Shown here: one piece after another, positions 51,859 to 64,000 of the stretch
Position numbering within the stretch: position 1 is the stretch's first letter
Layout: the number at the start of each line of letters is the position of its first letter
From: Temnothorax longispinosus
Lineage: Eukaryota > Arthropoda > Insecta > Hymenoptera > Formicidae
Assembly (NCBI RefSeq): GCF_030848805.1
Contig: NC_092369.1
Span: forward strand, 6,152,661 to 6,216,660
Direction of reading: 5' to 3'
DNA: 64,000 bases
Position numbers and translations under genes: made by a program
The notes under the pieces: generated by a model
The model's input: the letters and a program-made list of their open reading frames with translations, nothing else
Databases searched by the model: none
Told to the model about the DNA's origin: nothing

Positions 51859-54483
51859 CTCTAACCCGTTCGCGTCTCTGAATTGTTGTAGTATAATTCC
51901 ATCGCAACGATTATTTCGCATCCGCCGAGCAGTTTATCTTATCTTTATTGAGTCAATTCTCTCGTTCGGTATTCGAGGTGATTCATACGTAATAAAGCGC
52001 AATAGGCCGTTATTAACTTATTATGTACTCAATGTTTCTGTGTGCTTCCCGAGTCGCGATTGCCGCGCGTCGAAAACTCTCTCAATTCGTTTCTACGATC
52101 GCGTAAAATCCGAATTCGGCTAATCTCTCGCAGAGACGTTTCTTCTTTCCAATCCAAAATTTACCAACGAGGAAAAATCTGACGCATGCTTCATAATTTT
52201 TGTCGGCTAATGAACTCGTCGAGAAACCTCTTCGTGCCAAGTCTCATCGGTAATTTTATGCCACGGTCATGTGTCCTTTGTAAGCCGCAAGACTGTCATG
52301 CACACGCAAGGACGTCACGCAGCTTAGTGCGCCTCTCGTGTTTATGGCGTAATAATAAGAGTTTGACAGATTTTACAACATTTACCGGCCTTCAAAATAC
52401 CTATTATACTAATTATAAATACATTGAAATAGACGTTTAATTATATTAAATTGTTTATCATTTTTCCTAACTTAAGAATCAATGTTTGCCGTTGTTATCA
52501 AAGTACGCGCCACGAGCAATTGCATTCGCGTGAATACCGAGCATCGCGGGAATATACACGTTAAATTGTGCCATTCAAAGAAGAGTTCAATCAGCGCTGT
52601 TCATTTAAAGCTGCGATCTTCCAGCGTGCATGCCCTTTTTGGCATCGCTCCATAGGTGCCGTAACATTTCAGTCCCGAGGCTCATAAACGAGGACAAGCG
52701 GAAGGAGACACTCGAGGCACGAGGAAGAAAAGCAAGATATGTCTGTCAACCTCGCACGCGCACCTATATGCACGTGCACGAAAGCGGCCTCGCGTCGGGA
52801 CTCGGAACGCTTCCACGTGCCTGATGCATTCAGACATATGAATCTCGCCGAATCTGGCGTGGGGCCAGCCGGGCCAGGGCGTCGTCGCGGCCTCGCAATG
52901 AAAAAGGCGCGAAACGTCTAAAATAGCGACGCAAGTTGGTAGGCGAGGCTTTGATTTACTCGCGTGCGCCTCTATCCTGGCGCTACGACTATTCAGCCCC
53001 TCTCCGTAATAAGGCTTCAACCAATAAGCATTTATTTAACCACTTAAAGAAGTTACTTAAGAAATAAATACTTGATAACAATTGAAAGACAGTGATCACT
53101 ATTGTAAATATAATTACTTTTAAAAATATCGCCGCTTTTTAAGTATTATACTTAATCGCGCAATTAAATTACTAACTACGCTTCTTTTCGCGTATTATGA
53201 TGTAGTCTTCTATCTTTTCAAAACTCTCATTAAATCAAATAAAACATTCTTTTTCCCTTTCTCTTTCTCTTTCCCTTTTCACAGTCACTGACATTATATG
53301 AATATCTCGACTGAGGGAGTGCCTCAAATTTTTCACGATGTTCCGCGATGTCCGCGACATATTTAATTAGCACAATGACGCGTGTGTGCGCGCGTCTATG
53401 TGCATGTGTGAAGCAAGCGAGGAGAGCGAATAGAAGCTCGAGCAAGAGCGTGACTCGTGTGTGACGAGAACGCGGAAGTAAGCCGACGTGCAATTGAGCG
53501 TTAGAATATATGCTAATAATCGCACGACAACTCTAGGCGCAGCAGAATTGATTTGTATTGGTGTCCGCGTCGATGTGCAAACGTGCCCGTATGTGCGTCG
53601 TGACGCACGCACGCGGTAAGACGTCGTGAATGCGCGATTACAGAGCGTGCGCGTCCGTTCGCCCCTGCCGGAACCGCGGAATGACGATCTGACGCCGGTT
53701 ACGTTGTTCGTAACGACTAATTCATTAATCGGTAATCACCGACTGGCTCTTCTTCGTGATAAAAGTACTAATTATGGATCTCCGGAGGATGTGTGATAAA
53801 TAACTGAGAGCTGGAGCAAATGTTAGCTCGTTAAGTCGTTTCCTCTCGAGGCGATCTACGAGGCAAAGATCGCTATGTGATACCTAAAACGTGACGATGA
53901 TTCTTTCCACAAATTGGAAACAATCTATATCACCGTCTCGCTTGTATATATAGCATAACGTAAGTACAATTGCAACGTTACATAGAAAATTAGCATCGTT
54001 TTATTAAAAGATACGCACGACAAGGCACTGCGCACTGCGCGTTCGAGAGATCCACCTGACTTTGCTAAGCAGTCCACCTCTCTGCGTCTCATGCTCCCTA
54101 TCAGACCCCGTTCCCTCTCTCTTTCTCTCCCTCCTCCCCATCTCGACTGTTTTACGAATATCGATATCTTGAATTCATATGTCACGCGCGCTGCTGCGAG
54201 GAGGCCGCAGAAGTGGTCGGCGGTATCCGTCGTCGTCGTCGTCGCGAATGTCGCGATGTAAGCGTGTCAGTGCAGCGTGCACCACGACAGCGGGAGGAGG
54301 AGAGACCGGGGGACGGCGGATCAAGTACTCCGCGAGGCGGCGGCAGGAAGGGGGGAAGGCGACGATCGACGGTAGAGAGGGGCAACGTCAATTCGCGGCA
54401 GCACGTGCAGCCGCGTAAGAACGACCTTGGGGGTCAGTGCTCTCCGCGTAAGCAGGCCATAGTACGTCGACGCGAATCGATCG

Positions 54484-54551
54484 CCTCTCCTCTCCTCTCT
54501 CTCTTTCTCTCTCTCTCTCCCTCCCCCTCTCTCTCTCTCTCTCTCACTCTC
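54484..54551. repeat. Pyrimidine-rich (CT)n tract in CpG island
   Basis: A nearly pure CT run within a 650 bp GC-rich island (54180-54850). GA/CT tracts in such islands are often bound by GAGA-type factors in insects; that role here is inferred only. Confidence 0.85.
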
Positions 54552-56502
54552 ATTGAGACAGCCGACGCGACGTCGATCGAAGAGGCCAGGGGAACGGGGA
54601 TGAGGGATAGGGAGACGGGACAAGCAGGAGGATGCGAGGACACGCGACGAGGGGGAGGATTCTTCCGCGCCGTATCGAACGCGACGCCTCTGCTTAGTTA
54701 GGGGAACGCTTGGGCGTGGATCCGGGGTGAGAGTACTCCTGCGCTTCGGTTTTCCAGGTAGTACCCCCCTCTTGCCCGCACTCCTCTCGGCTCCGTCTCT
54801 CGGCTCCGTCTCTCGGATGCTGACGCTTCCCCCCTCCCGCAAAAACGGCGAGCGAGCGCGAAATACGCGGACGAATAGATGCGGCGAGATAACGTGATAT
54901 TTAGAACGTTGTCCGACTATTCAAAGAATATCTCGTATAAATTACTTTATACGATGGTCAACATAACCAAGAAAAAGAATTTATGTTAATTGACGAAAGA
55001 GAAAATTCTTTAATAGAAATTTTGATTTATTTTTATTCGTTTCTATTCCATTTTCTGTAGATTATTTTAAAATAGCGTTTATCTTAATTCTACTCGAGCT
55101 GTCGAGCAAAATTTATGTACACATTAAGAATTGTCTAGACCTACGAGGATAATTATGGACGTACGTTTTTTAAAGATTGCAGATAATAGATAGTGCACGC
55201 GATAAAACTAGTTCAAGGGAACGTATGTACACTATTTTCTTAATTACGATGAGATTAACCTATCAACCCAATTTAAAGCGCCATATCTTTATGAAGAATT
55301 AAAGACCGATCAGTTGAAAAGGATAGAAAGAGAACTCAAATATAGGTACTTTGATAAAAGGAAGAAGCTAATCTAATCAGAATGACGCATAGCAATTAAG
55401 GGTTGAGTAGCATGGTGTAAGCTACATCAATAGGACTCGAAAACGATAGATGATGCCCGAGTTTCGTGTTTCGTGCGATAAATATGTAAGTCCCCTGATA
55501 CGAGACGACCCGTCTGCGATAACACCGACCGATAGCGGAAGATATATCGGATCTTCATGACCTACGCGAACTCCCTTCAAGCGGCTTTCATGTACTTGCA
55601 CATAAAACTTCCACGGATCGTTGTCATTCACGGATTATCACTTTCTCCGGCGCCACATACAACACTTTGAGATCTAGGCGAGGTCCAGAGGAGATGTTCG
55701 TCTAGCGATGATCCACTTCTATCTGACCCGAGTGAACTCTCATTTCTATCTAGCTTATATTGCCGTTTTCTTCGCGTTATCAAATTTCTCGCGCTTCCGT
55801 ATCTCGCGGATTAATATTTCTCATTTTCTAACCGAGCTCCGGGTTTCGATAGTATTTTATGATTCAATAACTGCAATAATATCAATTATAAAATAAAAAA
55901 TAATCAAGCAAAAATGTAGGTTTTTTTTAGATTGAGCAGGATCGTAAAATTTTCCAACTTCTCTTTTTGACTTTACAGCGAAGGAAAGACCTTAAAATTT
56001 TCCGCAAAATCGCGATTATCTTGGAATTCAAGCAAGGTACGAACGTCAGAAAGCTGTTTGTACTTTAAAGTAGTCTCGAATGACGATCCTTTTCCTCGTG
56101 CCACATATGCGAACGTGATGGCACGTTTCTCTTCCTGGTCAGCCGTATATAAGACGAAGCCATAAATCTCTTCATGCCTGATTGTGAGCCTCGTGATGTC
56201 TTGTAACCGACAAGCTTCCAATCCAGTTACGAAAGTGAACATCGCGAAGGGATTCGAATGCCTGAATTAATTGATTCGGTGTGCCCCGTTGATGCCGAAA
56301 TAAGGAGAATGATAATAAGGAATACGTAGACAATATCTTGCAGAGGATAACGAATGCGGATAACCGCGCGTGAACGTACGTACGTGCACCCACCCACGTC
56401 ACGTCGCGCGTTATCTGCGAATCGAGTCGCCGGGTCGCGACGTGTCACTGCGTGAGTAACAACAAGTACGTCGAAAAAAAGAAGTCGCACGCGGTGTTCC
56501 TG

Positions 56503-57084
56503 CTATCCGTTGGACTCGCCGTTCTGCCCGTTCGCACGCGAATACGGTCGCGGACGATGATACCATAGAACGGAGGGGATAAATATCTTCACGAGATACA
56601 AGCGGCTCACATGGCGTCTAGAGGGAATAGTGGCGGAGTCGACGTCCGTTCCGGTGACCAGACGTAATCGGAGCACTCCCACACACGCCAATAGCCGGCC
56701 ATAACGATGCATTAACAAGGAGCATCGGGATAATTCCTTCCCGTTCGCTCGCGAGAAAGTGCGGCCGAATGAATCATTCTGTGCCTTCCACATGCGAAAG
56801 TAGGCGTCACGAGTATCACGTCGGAACGTTAGAACGCGAATTGCTTTGAAATGCGACTCTAGTCTCTCGTAATCGTCGATACGATCGTCATGCTTTTGTA
56901 AAATAACAATGTACGGCGGGACAATACGAAAAATTTCCGTAAAAATCTTGCAAAATTTGTTGTTGACGAAAAGTCGCGACGAGTGATTCATCGATAAGTT
57001 TAGATGATTTTTCGCAAAACATTTCGCAGCATTGAGCCTAACGCATTCAGGTGGCACCAGAAAAAAGACGGAGGAATGCATCAT
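56503..57084 (-). CDS. Unassigned long ORF, doubtful
   Basis: The longest frame of normal complexity in the window, about 193 codons from the ATG at 57084. It has mixed composition, with no signal peptide, membrane helix or motif I recognise, and a Ser/Asn/Gly-rich end. It sits in the CpG-richer island upstream of Myc, on the same strand, where stop codons are rarer. Smaller same-strand frames follow at 55973-56242 and 55422-55631, but no convincing splice junctions link them. It is probably fortuitous and is kept only because of its length. Confidence 0.15.
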   Translation of the reverse strand: MMHSSVFFLVPPECVRLNAAKCFAKNHLNLSMNHSSRLFVNNKFCKIFTEIFRIVPPYIVILQKHDDRIDDYERLESHFKAIRVLTFRRDTRDAYFRMWKAQNDSFGRTFSRANGKELSRCSLLMHRYGRLLACVGVLRLRLVTGTDVDSATIPSRRHVSRLYLVKIFIPSVLWYHRPRPYSRANGQNGESNG

Positions 57085-57122
57085 CTCACTCGCACGAATC
57101 ACTTACGGAAAATGTCAATTTA

Positions 57123-57223
57123 TTCTCTCTCTCTCGCTGCCGTTTCACCTCTCTTTCTCTTTCTCTCTCCTCTTCATCTACCTGTGCCTCCTCTTACTCT
57201 CTCCCTTTTCTTCTCTCCTCTTA
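57123..57223. repeat. Pyrimidine-rich (CT) tract
   Basis: About 100 bp of CT-rich sequence on the plus strand. Confidence 0.8.
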
Positions 57224-59388
57224 GCATTCCTTCCCCGTACCGTTCCACCGCATTATCGTTTCGAGAATAGACGAGCGACTGACATACCGTCTCGGACGAG
57301 AAATGCAATAAGAACGAGAGGAAGACGAAACGGCCAGCCGATCGAAAGGTAAAGGGAGGATTGTTAATTATATTACTCATTCGATGGCAATGCTCGCATT
57401 TCATCCAATTAATGAGCAGTATAATTAACAATCGGTGACGATAAACTGGACTTGCCATCAGAATACATTCATTTGATTTCATAATACAATTAAAAAACAT
57501 AATACAATTAAAAATTGCATATTTGATTTTGTTAATATTTTCTACAATGTTTTCTCGAGCTCCAGAAAATAAAAAACGCAGAGAATAAAAATTTCATTCA
57601 AATTACTAAAATAATTTTGTAAATTAAGTGCAACCCCTGTTATATAGTCAAATTACTAGACTAATTGAAACAGAGTTAATTAAATCGAATTATATTTAAA
57701 AATGAGTACTTTTTTCGTTCATTGCAAATTTTTCTGCTTTCTCAAAATAGTTATTAAGGCGGAAAAAAACAGGAGATGAGGGATCGATTGCTTGACCAAA
57801 AAAGTAGTCAAAACGTTGTCGACGACACTGGATCGGCATTCCCAAATCAGATTTTGCCGGGCTGACATTTTGGGCGTTCGACTCGGTCTCTTAATTGCCG
57901 GTGCAAGAGTCAAGGCGTCCTGGTTAGTCGACCAGACGATTCGTCTTTTTATCTCCCCCTCTTTCTCTCTTTATCTCCTCTTCTCCTTCATTCGCACGGC
58001 GATAACCGGAAACGATATTGTGCAAAACTGAAATGCGTCGCGTTTATGCGGGAATAACGATAAATCTGTTCGACTGAAAATGATAATTACGGTGTTATCT
58101 AAGCCTTTCGAATAACATTTAAATAACTTACACGCGATGGATTTAAAATTATAATGACGCCCGCTGCGCGTAGGGGTATTACTTTAAGCAATGCAAAGCA
58201 GGTATTAGCTCGTATCGCGATTCTAAACTTAGCCCATACAGGCATAGACATGATATTCTCGCGTGCAATGGCGAAGTTTAACGCTTTCTTCAATTATCCA
58301 CGCAGAAATTGGCGACGATGCCAAACTCGAGGAAATCAGCTTTGCGATATTGAATCTTTCGCAAAATATTTTTTGCGCGATTAATATGACGTGCAACGAT
58401 GACTTTTAAACGGAGATCCCAGTGTACCGTTTTATTATTCCGGAAGAATTCCACTCCCATTAGAAAGTCTTAGAAGCGACTTCAGTGGGCGCTCTTGCTA
58501 CGGCACTTATCTGCAGTCTCTCCCACGCGGCTGCAGTTAATGAATGAATGGATTGCGTCATCTTACGGAGATGCGCTTTTACGTACAGCCCCTGCACAAA
58601 AATAGGCACCCACTTGTTCTCCCGAGGGAAAGGCGTAATTGTAGCTAGTGGGAGGAGGAAATGAAGGAAAAGAGGAAGAGGAAGACGGTGAAAGTGAGAA
58701 AGCAATGCGCTTTTTTGCACTTTATAAATCAGAAAAAAAAAACAGAAAAATTAGTGATAGTATTATTTAAAGTTTAAGAAAACTATAAAAATATCTAAAA
58801 TTCTTAAATAAGATGTTAAAAAATAAGAATAGTAACGATGGTGATAACGGGCAAGGTTTGACAGACAGAAAGGGAGAATGAAAGAATAGTTGGTTTCTAG
58901 GTTTCCGCTCAGATAGAATATTTAACTAATACCTTCGCAAGATGCCAAACCCGTCTACGTGCAGAACCGATACGCAAAATTGTTTTGCAATAACCAGAAG
59001 GCGCGTTACGTTCGCGGTGAAACTGCATTTCAATGATATTAGAATACAACCCACGTCAACCGCCCGTATTATATACGTATTTTAATAATGGACTGCCTGA
59101 CATTTTCCTCACTTTCGTGCGATAGCTTTCGTAACGCAACGTTAGTCAGGATAAATTCAGTACCGCCGTGTAATTATTCTATGCCTATTAACGTTCCGAT
59201 TTTTATTTGCCGATCAATTGGTGACTTTACGAGTTCTGCTATTTTTCATAAACAGAAGAATGTTAGAATATATAAATTCTAAGCGCTATATATTCGAAGT
59301 AAAGATAATACCAAGAATGTCACAAGGTATCAAAATGTTGATCAGTGACATTTATCAACATTTTTGCGAGAGGCACAAAGCAATAAAA

Positions 59389-59417
59389 AGAGAGAGAGAG
59401 AGAGAGAGAGAGAGGAG
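59389..59417. repeat. (GA)n microsatellite
   Basis: GA run on the plus strand, opposite in polarity to the CT tracts at 51.8-58 kb. Confidence 0.9.
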
Positions 59418-61516
59418 ACAAAGTATGAAGTCTAGTCGCGGCCGTGGATTTAAAAGCTGCAAATAGAGGGAGACCAGATTTCTCGACAACAGTTTTGTAA
59501 TCGCATATAAATTTCAACGAAGACGCGGAAAAGCCGCGCGTTTCACCTGTTTCTCCGAAATCGAAATTGACTTTCAGACGTGCATAGCAGCACGCGCATG
59601 ACCGCCGTCTGTATTTGCGAAACGCGCGAATCCTGATTCCGATGCAACGCGCGCAAGTAACGAGCGTTCCAACGCGCGACTTTCCTGGAAGCTTTAAGCG
59701 AGGAATTTGCATGAGGAACTGAACCCACAGTGCAGTCTATGCCATCGATGGAAAAAGAACCTGAGTGGGATTGCGTGCGAATACCACGAAAGGTAGCTTC
59801 AAACATAAGACGAGTCGTCGACTTCCTTGAAATGCGACGGCGTGCAAATTAAACGCGGGTGAAGTTGATCAAGGCGTGTGAGAGAAATTGCCGCCGACGC
59901 ACATAAGTGGATTAAAAGTGTCGCGAGCTTCTTGTGAATTATTTAAGTACCGGGCATTAATACTTCGCTGCATGTAGAAGAACTTTACTCATTTGTAATT
60001 CTAATGTCAAATTATTTCGAGTTCGCTCATTAATTTATTTATACGACTTTTAATAATTCATACTTCCTTTTTTGTAATTTTTATCTCTGGCGATTATTTT
60101 TATAAGAGTGAGATTTTTATGTACGATTTTTTAATCGCTCGCGCTAATTTTTAAAAGCAACTTCCTAAGTGTTCAGGAGCGGCGAAAAGTCGAGTCCGCC
60201 GCTGAAAACTGATCCGTCGGTCGACGTTAATCACGAGATTCCGAGATGCGATCCTGATACGGCAAGCAAAATGCATTCGTTTTTTGTCGGTTGCTCAGCC
60301 ATCCCGGTCCTCACCTGGTGATTAATCTTGCAAGACGCGAGATCGAGTGGTCGGCTCGAGTTCGTGGAATTTCATGATCGTTCAACCGGGAATTTCCTGG
60401 CTCCCACTACGCTCTGTCGGCTCTACAGAGCCGACGGTGGTGGCGATATATCCCGGATCGCTGTCGTTGTTCATCGCACATATCGTCGCGTTCGCGAGGC
60501 CTTGATGATTAGCGGCGCCTAAGCTTGGCGCCAACAAACGTCGTCGCAATTCGCGCGATTTACACACGAGGAAAATTTACAGAAAAATGATTACTCACGC
60601 AAGGAATTGAATGATTACGTTCTGAAGTGTTTACACTCGAATTCGACTCTTCACTCACTTTAACGTCGGATAATATTTAACAATGGTCGCTAACTGACGT
60701 AATCGTTAAAGCCATATCTAAAATATTTAACAAATAAATGTGAAAGGTTACTATGTCGCAAAGAGTACAAAAGAACGTCATCCATAATATCGGGAATTAT
60801 CAGTTCCGTGCGGGAAGCTATTACGGACAATTGACCGATTGTGAATGAAACACGCTCGTTTCCCTGACGTACGCCGGGATTCAGTTCTCAGCGATGAATC
60901 ATCCCGTTACGGGTCGATGCAATGAATCATGTGACAAGGCAGATCAGCTTTTCCGAGGAAAATCCGCGCGTCAATTTTTAGTTCACCGTTCTCTACTTGA
61001 AGTATTTCCAACTTTGTAATGCTAGTACGTAGAACGTGCTCGCCAATGTTTCTTCAAGGAAACGCGACTGAAAGATCAACGCGATGCGGTTAGACTAAAT
61101 TCCAATAAGCATTTCTACAACTGTAATTTTTATTATTACAGACACTGTTCCGTATTTTTTTTTATAGACGAAAATAGCGCTGATATGAGCAGTGCACTTA
61201 AGAAAATCAATAAATTTCGATTTCCTCAAATAATATTTGTTTATAAAAATCGTGATTGCTATATCTATATATTTATTGTTTCATCAAAGATTATTATTGA
61301 GATATTTATTCGATAGAATTATTTAAATCAAGCAACTGTGCAAAAAGCAGATGCCGCGAGGGCTACGTGCTCCGCGTGATACGTCGTTGACTATCCCCCG
61401 TCACACGGTCCACAACTGCGGCGCGAATGGCAAAAAGGCTTAACCGCATTCCGGCGACCATTTAAACCACCGCTGCGGGGTCCCACGCCTGACCGCAAAC
61501 GGCGATCGACGGAGCG

Positions 61517-61563
61517 GACCGGTAGACCGGCAGACCGGCGAACCGGCCGGCCGGCCGGCCGGC
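61517..61563. repeat. Period-8 gaccggNN repeat grading into CCGG run
   Basis: Successive octamers gaccggta, gaccggca, gaccggcg, aaccggcc, ggccggcc and ggccggc. It is a very GC-rich, self-complementary tract. Confidence 0.8.
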
Positions 61564-64000
61564 TATCGGTTGACGTCACTTGGTGCCGCGCGACCTTCGA
61601 GTTCCCGCGCGATCGGAGGCGCATGCTCCATCAATCCTCTCGGTTGTGCGAATGGAAGATCACGCCCGAAGAAACTGTCGGCGCGAACAAACGCGTCGTT
61701 CGGAGCGCCGTTATATTGATAGAACGCGCCGAAGTATGATTGACAGATGTACGTACCGAGCAAATATCGAGTTGCTTTAATTTGATTTCTTAATTACATT
61801 AAAATGATATAAATATAATTATATAATAAATTTATTTAAATCCGATGTTTGTACAGCAGATTGAGCGATTACTCGTTTGGAGCTTTCCACTGAGTGGAAC
61901 GAGCGCGCGTAAGTCAGATAAGACGGGGCTACTTATCCTTTCATCGAGATATATGCGTATGTATTTTCGCTTAAGAATGTCTCCGTTAAATTGCTCACTT
62001 AATATACGCTGTAGTCGCGCAGAAATGTTCATTAGATTTTCGATGGAGGAATGTACATTAATTATGTACATTCTCAATTAAGATACTGGAAATGAACGTA
62101 GAAATCCGCGCAGAAATTCGTGGCGATTTAATATCTTAACTGCAAGACGCGTCGCACGAAGATGAGATAAAAGTATTCGCCTTGAAATTCAGATAATGAA
62201 TCCGTTAGTCCTTACTCGGTGCAACGCGACGAAAAGAACGCTCAAACACGTGATGCGATCACGAAGACCGTTCATGAATACAAAAAAACGACCATACGGA
62301 GTCAGTTTATCTGCGACGGATGTCGGTCGCTTCCAATCTTCTCTCTGTAAAAGAGTAACCTACTGCGAAAAAAAGTAATCAATGTGACCCTCTCCCGGAT
62401 GAATAGGAGACGAGAAGACCAGAGCCAGTGCAGAGGTCCACAAAGATATGAAAAAAATAGCGTTGCTTCATCGATCTTCCAAAAAAAGAAAGACAAGGTC
62501 AGTCGGTGGCAATCACGGATTACGTAAAAATCGAAAGTCGATTGTTTGCGCGTGGACTATCTCACTGAGTGGCCGGGTTTTTCGCGTTAAACAGTTAATC
62601 GGATTCCGATAAGGGACTCGAAGGAATAAATCGATCCATTCCTGACGGGATAGGTTGTGACGATTACGCGCGCGGGACGAAAGAATCGGTTCTCACGACG
62701 AGCACGCACACGCACCCAATGCCGCAATGTCGAGAAATTTACGAGCACGATTATGTCTTATGTCTTCATAAATCGGTACACGAGCGGCACGAGTATCCGC
62801 CCGATGTACATCGCGCGCTAAATGCGGCCATGATTCTTGGCCCGTGATAACGACAAACGCGAGTTTCGTCATGAAAGCTGATTAAAAAAAAAAGAAAGAA
62901 AGAATCGGATGACCGCATTTAACGCTAAAAGCGGGTATCAGACCAAGTTATCAGCGGAGAAGTATTGAGAAGTGTAATTTGTAATTTCTTGTCCGAAAGA
63001 CCGACCGACAATCACCTGTGCGTCTCACCGATACGGCCGACCGCGATCAAAACCGGCGACTTGCACATCAGTGAATCGGCCAATTACCAATTACGAGCGG
63101 GCAACGTCAAGGTCGGATCTGCGACGTGTCCGGTCACATGCCACCACCGTCGTCGCGTCGTCTTGGTCAGACCCATTGGGATCCACGCTGTGGGTCCATT
63201 AAGGAGCTGCGGGTAGAGAGAGAGAGAGGAAACGCGGGCGGCACTTTTGACGAAGGAACCGCGGTTCGAACATCCCACTGCTTTGCCGTTTGTGAAACGC
63301 CATTTGGCGCTTCATACTTCTCGAGATCTCCACAATGATTGCTACTTAAGTCATTCGTGACAATGTTGCGAGATTGCGACATCCGACGCTGGGCGTCATC
63401 GGTCATTCAGATCTGCCGCATCTGACGATTTTCAACAGTACGTTTCCGTCAAGATCACGTTCGTTCTCTAACTATAAGCCCGTCTGACGCAAATCAGCAA
63501 ATTGAATCAAAGCCGAATTAAATTAACTTGGCAAGTAACATCTCAGATCAGATTTTACGTGCATACTGATGCCTGCCTTGTACACTACTTGCACTTTAAA
63601 CACAACGCTTTAGAAGCAAAGAAAGAGAGAGAGGGAGAGAAAATGAGGAAAAAAAGCAGTGTGGAAAACGCTGAGCTAGCAATAAACCTATGTCGATCGA
63701 TCAAAGGCCGAGCGCGTTAGCTGTGCTCGTCGACGACCCTTGTATTCCCGCCAAACCAATGCATCAGCGGCTTCGTTGCAATGCTCGCGCGCAAACAAGA
63801 CGGAGACAGAGGACGATCGTTCTAATCGGTAAAGTACCGCCGCGAGCGAGAGGCGCGCTCGTGGTAGGTACGTAATCATCTTCGAGCCGACGTAAGTTAC
63901 GTGTCTGGGTCACGAGCGCGTACGCCGCCGCCGTCGCGTGAGCGCACACATTCTCATGTACGTACATGCGTCCGATAGCGGCCGGTGTCGCCATGTGGTG

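Larger units (their letters stand above)
50745..64000 (-). other. Myc intron or 5' flank; no recognised exon
   Basis: DNA upstream of the Myc last exon. A preceding coding exon is required by the phase-1 acceptor, so at least part of this is intron. CpG-rich islands lie at about 51.55-51.9, 52.6-53.0, 53.35-53.7, 54.18-54.85, 56.3-56.85, 59.55-59.9, 60.2-60.55, 61.35-61.75, 62.55-63.3 and 63.7-64.0 kb. Pyrimidine tracts dominate the plus strand up to 58 kb and purine tracts beyond. Donor-like sites on the minus strand near 60309, 60591 and 60651 could belong to untranslated exons, but no coding frame supports them. No Myc box I or II sequence was spotted. Confidence 0.5.

Noticed and set aside
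54182..54842. ORFs of up to 173 codons on both strands
   Set aside because: They arise from a GC island with a CT/GA run; peptides are Arg/Glu or Ser/Leu repeats and both strands are equally open.
58099..58293. Minus-strand ORF ending near a GTAAGT donor
   Set aside because: The start is after an in-frame stop with no good context, and the peptide is unrecognised; donor-like sites occur often by chance.
63255..63280. tRNA B-box-like ggttcgaa sequence
   Set aside because: The spacing to CC is off, and no A box, acceptor stem or cloverleaf can be formed around it.

Overview
The window reads as nuclear DNA of an insect, most likely a hymenopteran such as an ant. The evidence is spliced genes with GT/AG introns, an AT-rich background broken by CpG-dense GC islands, many GA/CT and AT microsatellites, and MITE-like inverted-repeat elements. 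No prokaryotic gene layout, CRISPR array, rRNA or convincing tRNA was seen. The species call is inference from composition and protein style.

Three gene pieces can be supported. (1) The 5' part of tRNA dimethylallyltransferase (TRIT1/MiaA family) lies on the minus strand in three exons (36736-36876, 19440-19577, 18341-18699). They join in frame and give about 212 residues holding the P-loop and the substrate/catalytic motifs. Intron 1 is about 17 kb, and the intron after exon 3 runs at least 18 kb off the left edge, so the C-terminal half is not seen. (2) A short candidate first coding exon on the plus strand (37008-37070) sits 131 bp from the TRIT1 start, suggesting a divergent gene pair on one CpG-rich promoter; its other exons were not found. 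(3) The last coding exon of a Myc-family bHLH-leucine-zipper gene lies on the minus strand (50158-50744); its upstream coding exon was not found in the 13 kb to its right.

Layout: 1-18.3 kb is TRIT1 intron 3; 18.3-19.6 kb holds exons 3 and 2; 19.6-36.7 kb is intron 1; 36.7-37.1 kb is exon 1 plus the shared promoter; 37.1-50.1 kb is AT-rich and repeat-laden, with a 49-26-49 bp tandem repeat, a CpG-rich quasi-repeat, two inverted-repeat elements and nested duplications at 40.6-43.4 kb; 50.2-50.7 kb is the Myc exon; 50.7-64 kb is probably Myc intron or upstream DNA with many polypyrimidine/polypurine tracts.

TRIT1 modifies A37 of certain tRNAs and Myc controls growth genes, but nothing here shows that they work together; adjacency is the only link. 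I found no convincing new multi-gene system. The most notable items are an AT-hook-like motif in the divergent Myc protein, an acidic plus NLS-like insert inside the TRIT1 catalytic region, and the nested repeat cluster at 40.6-43.4 kb.
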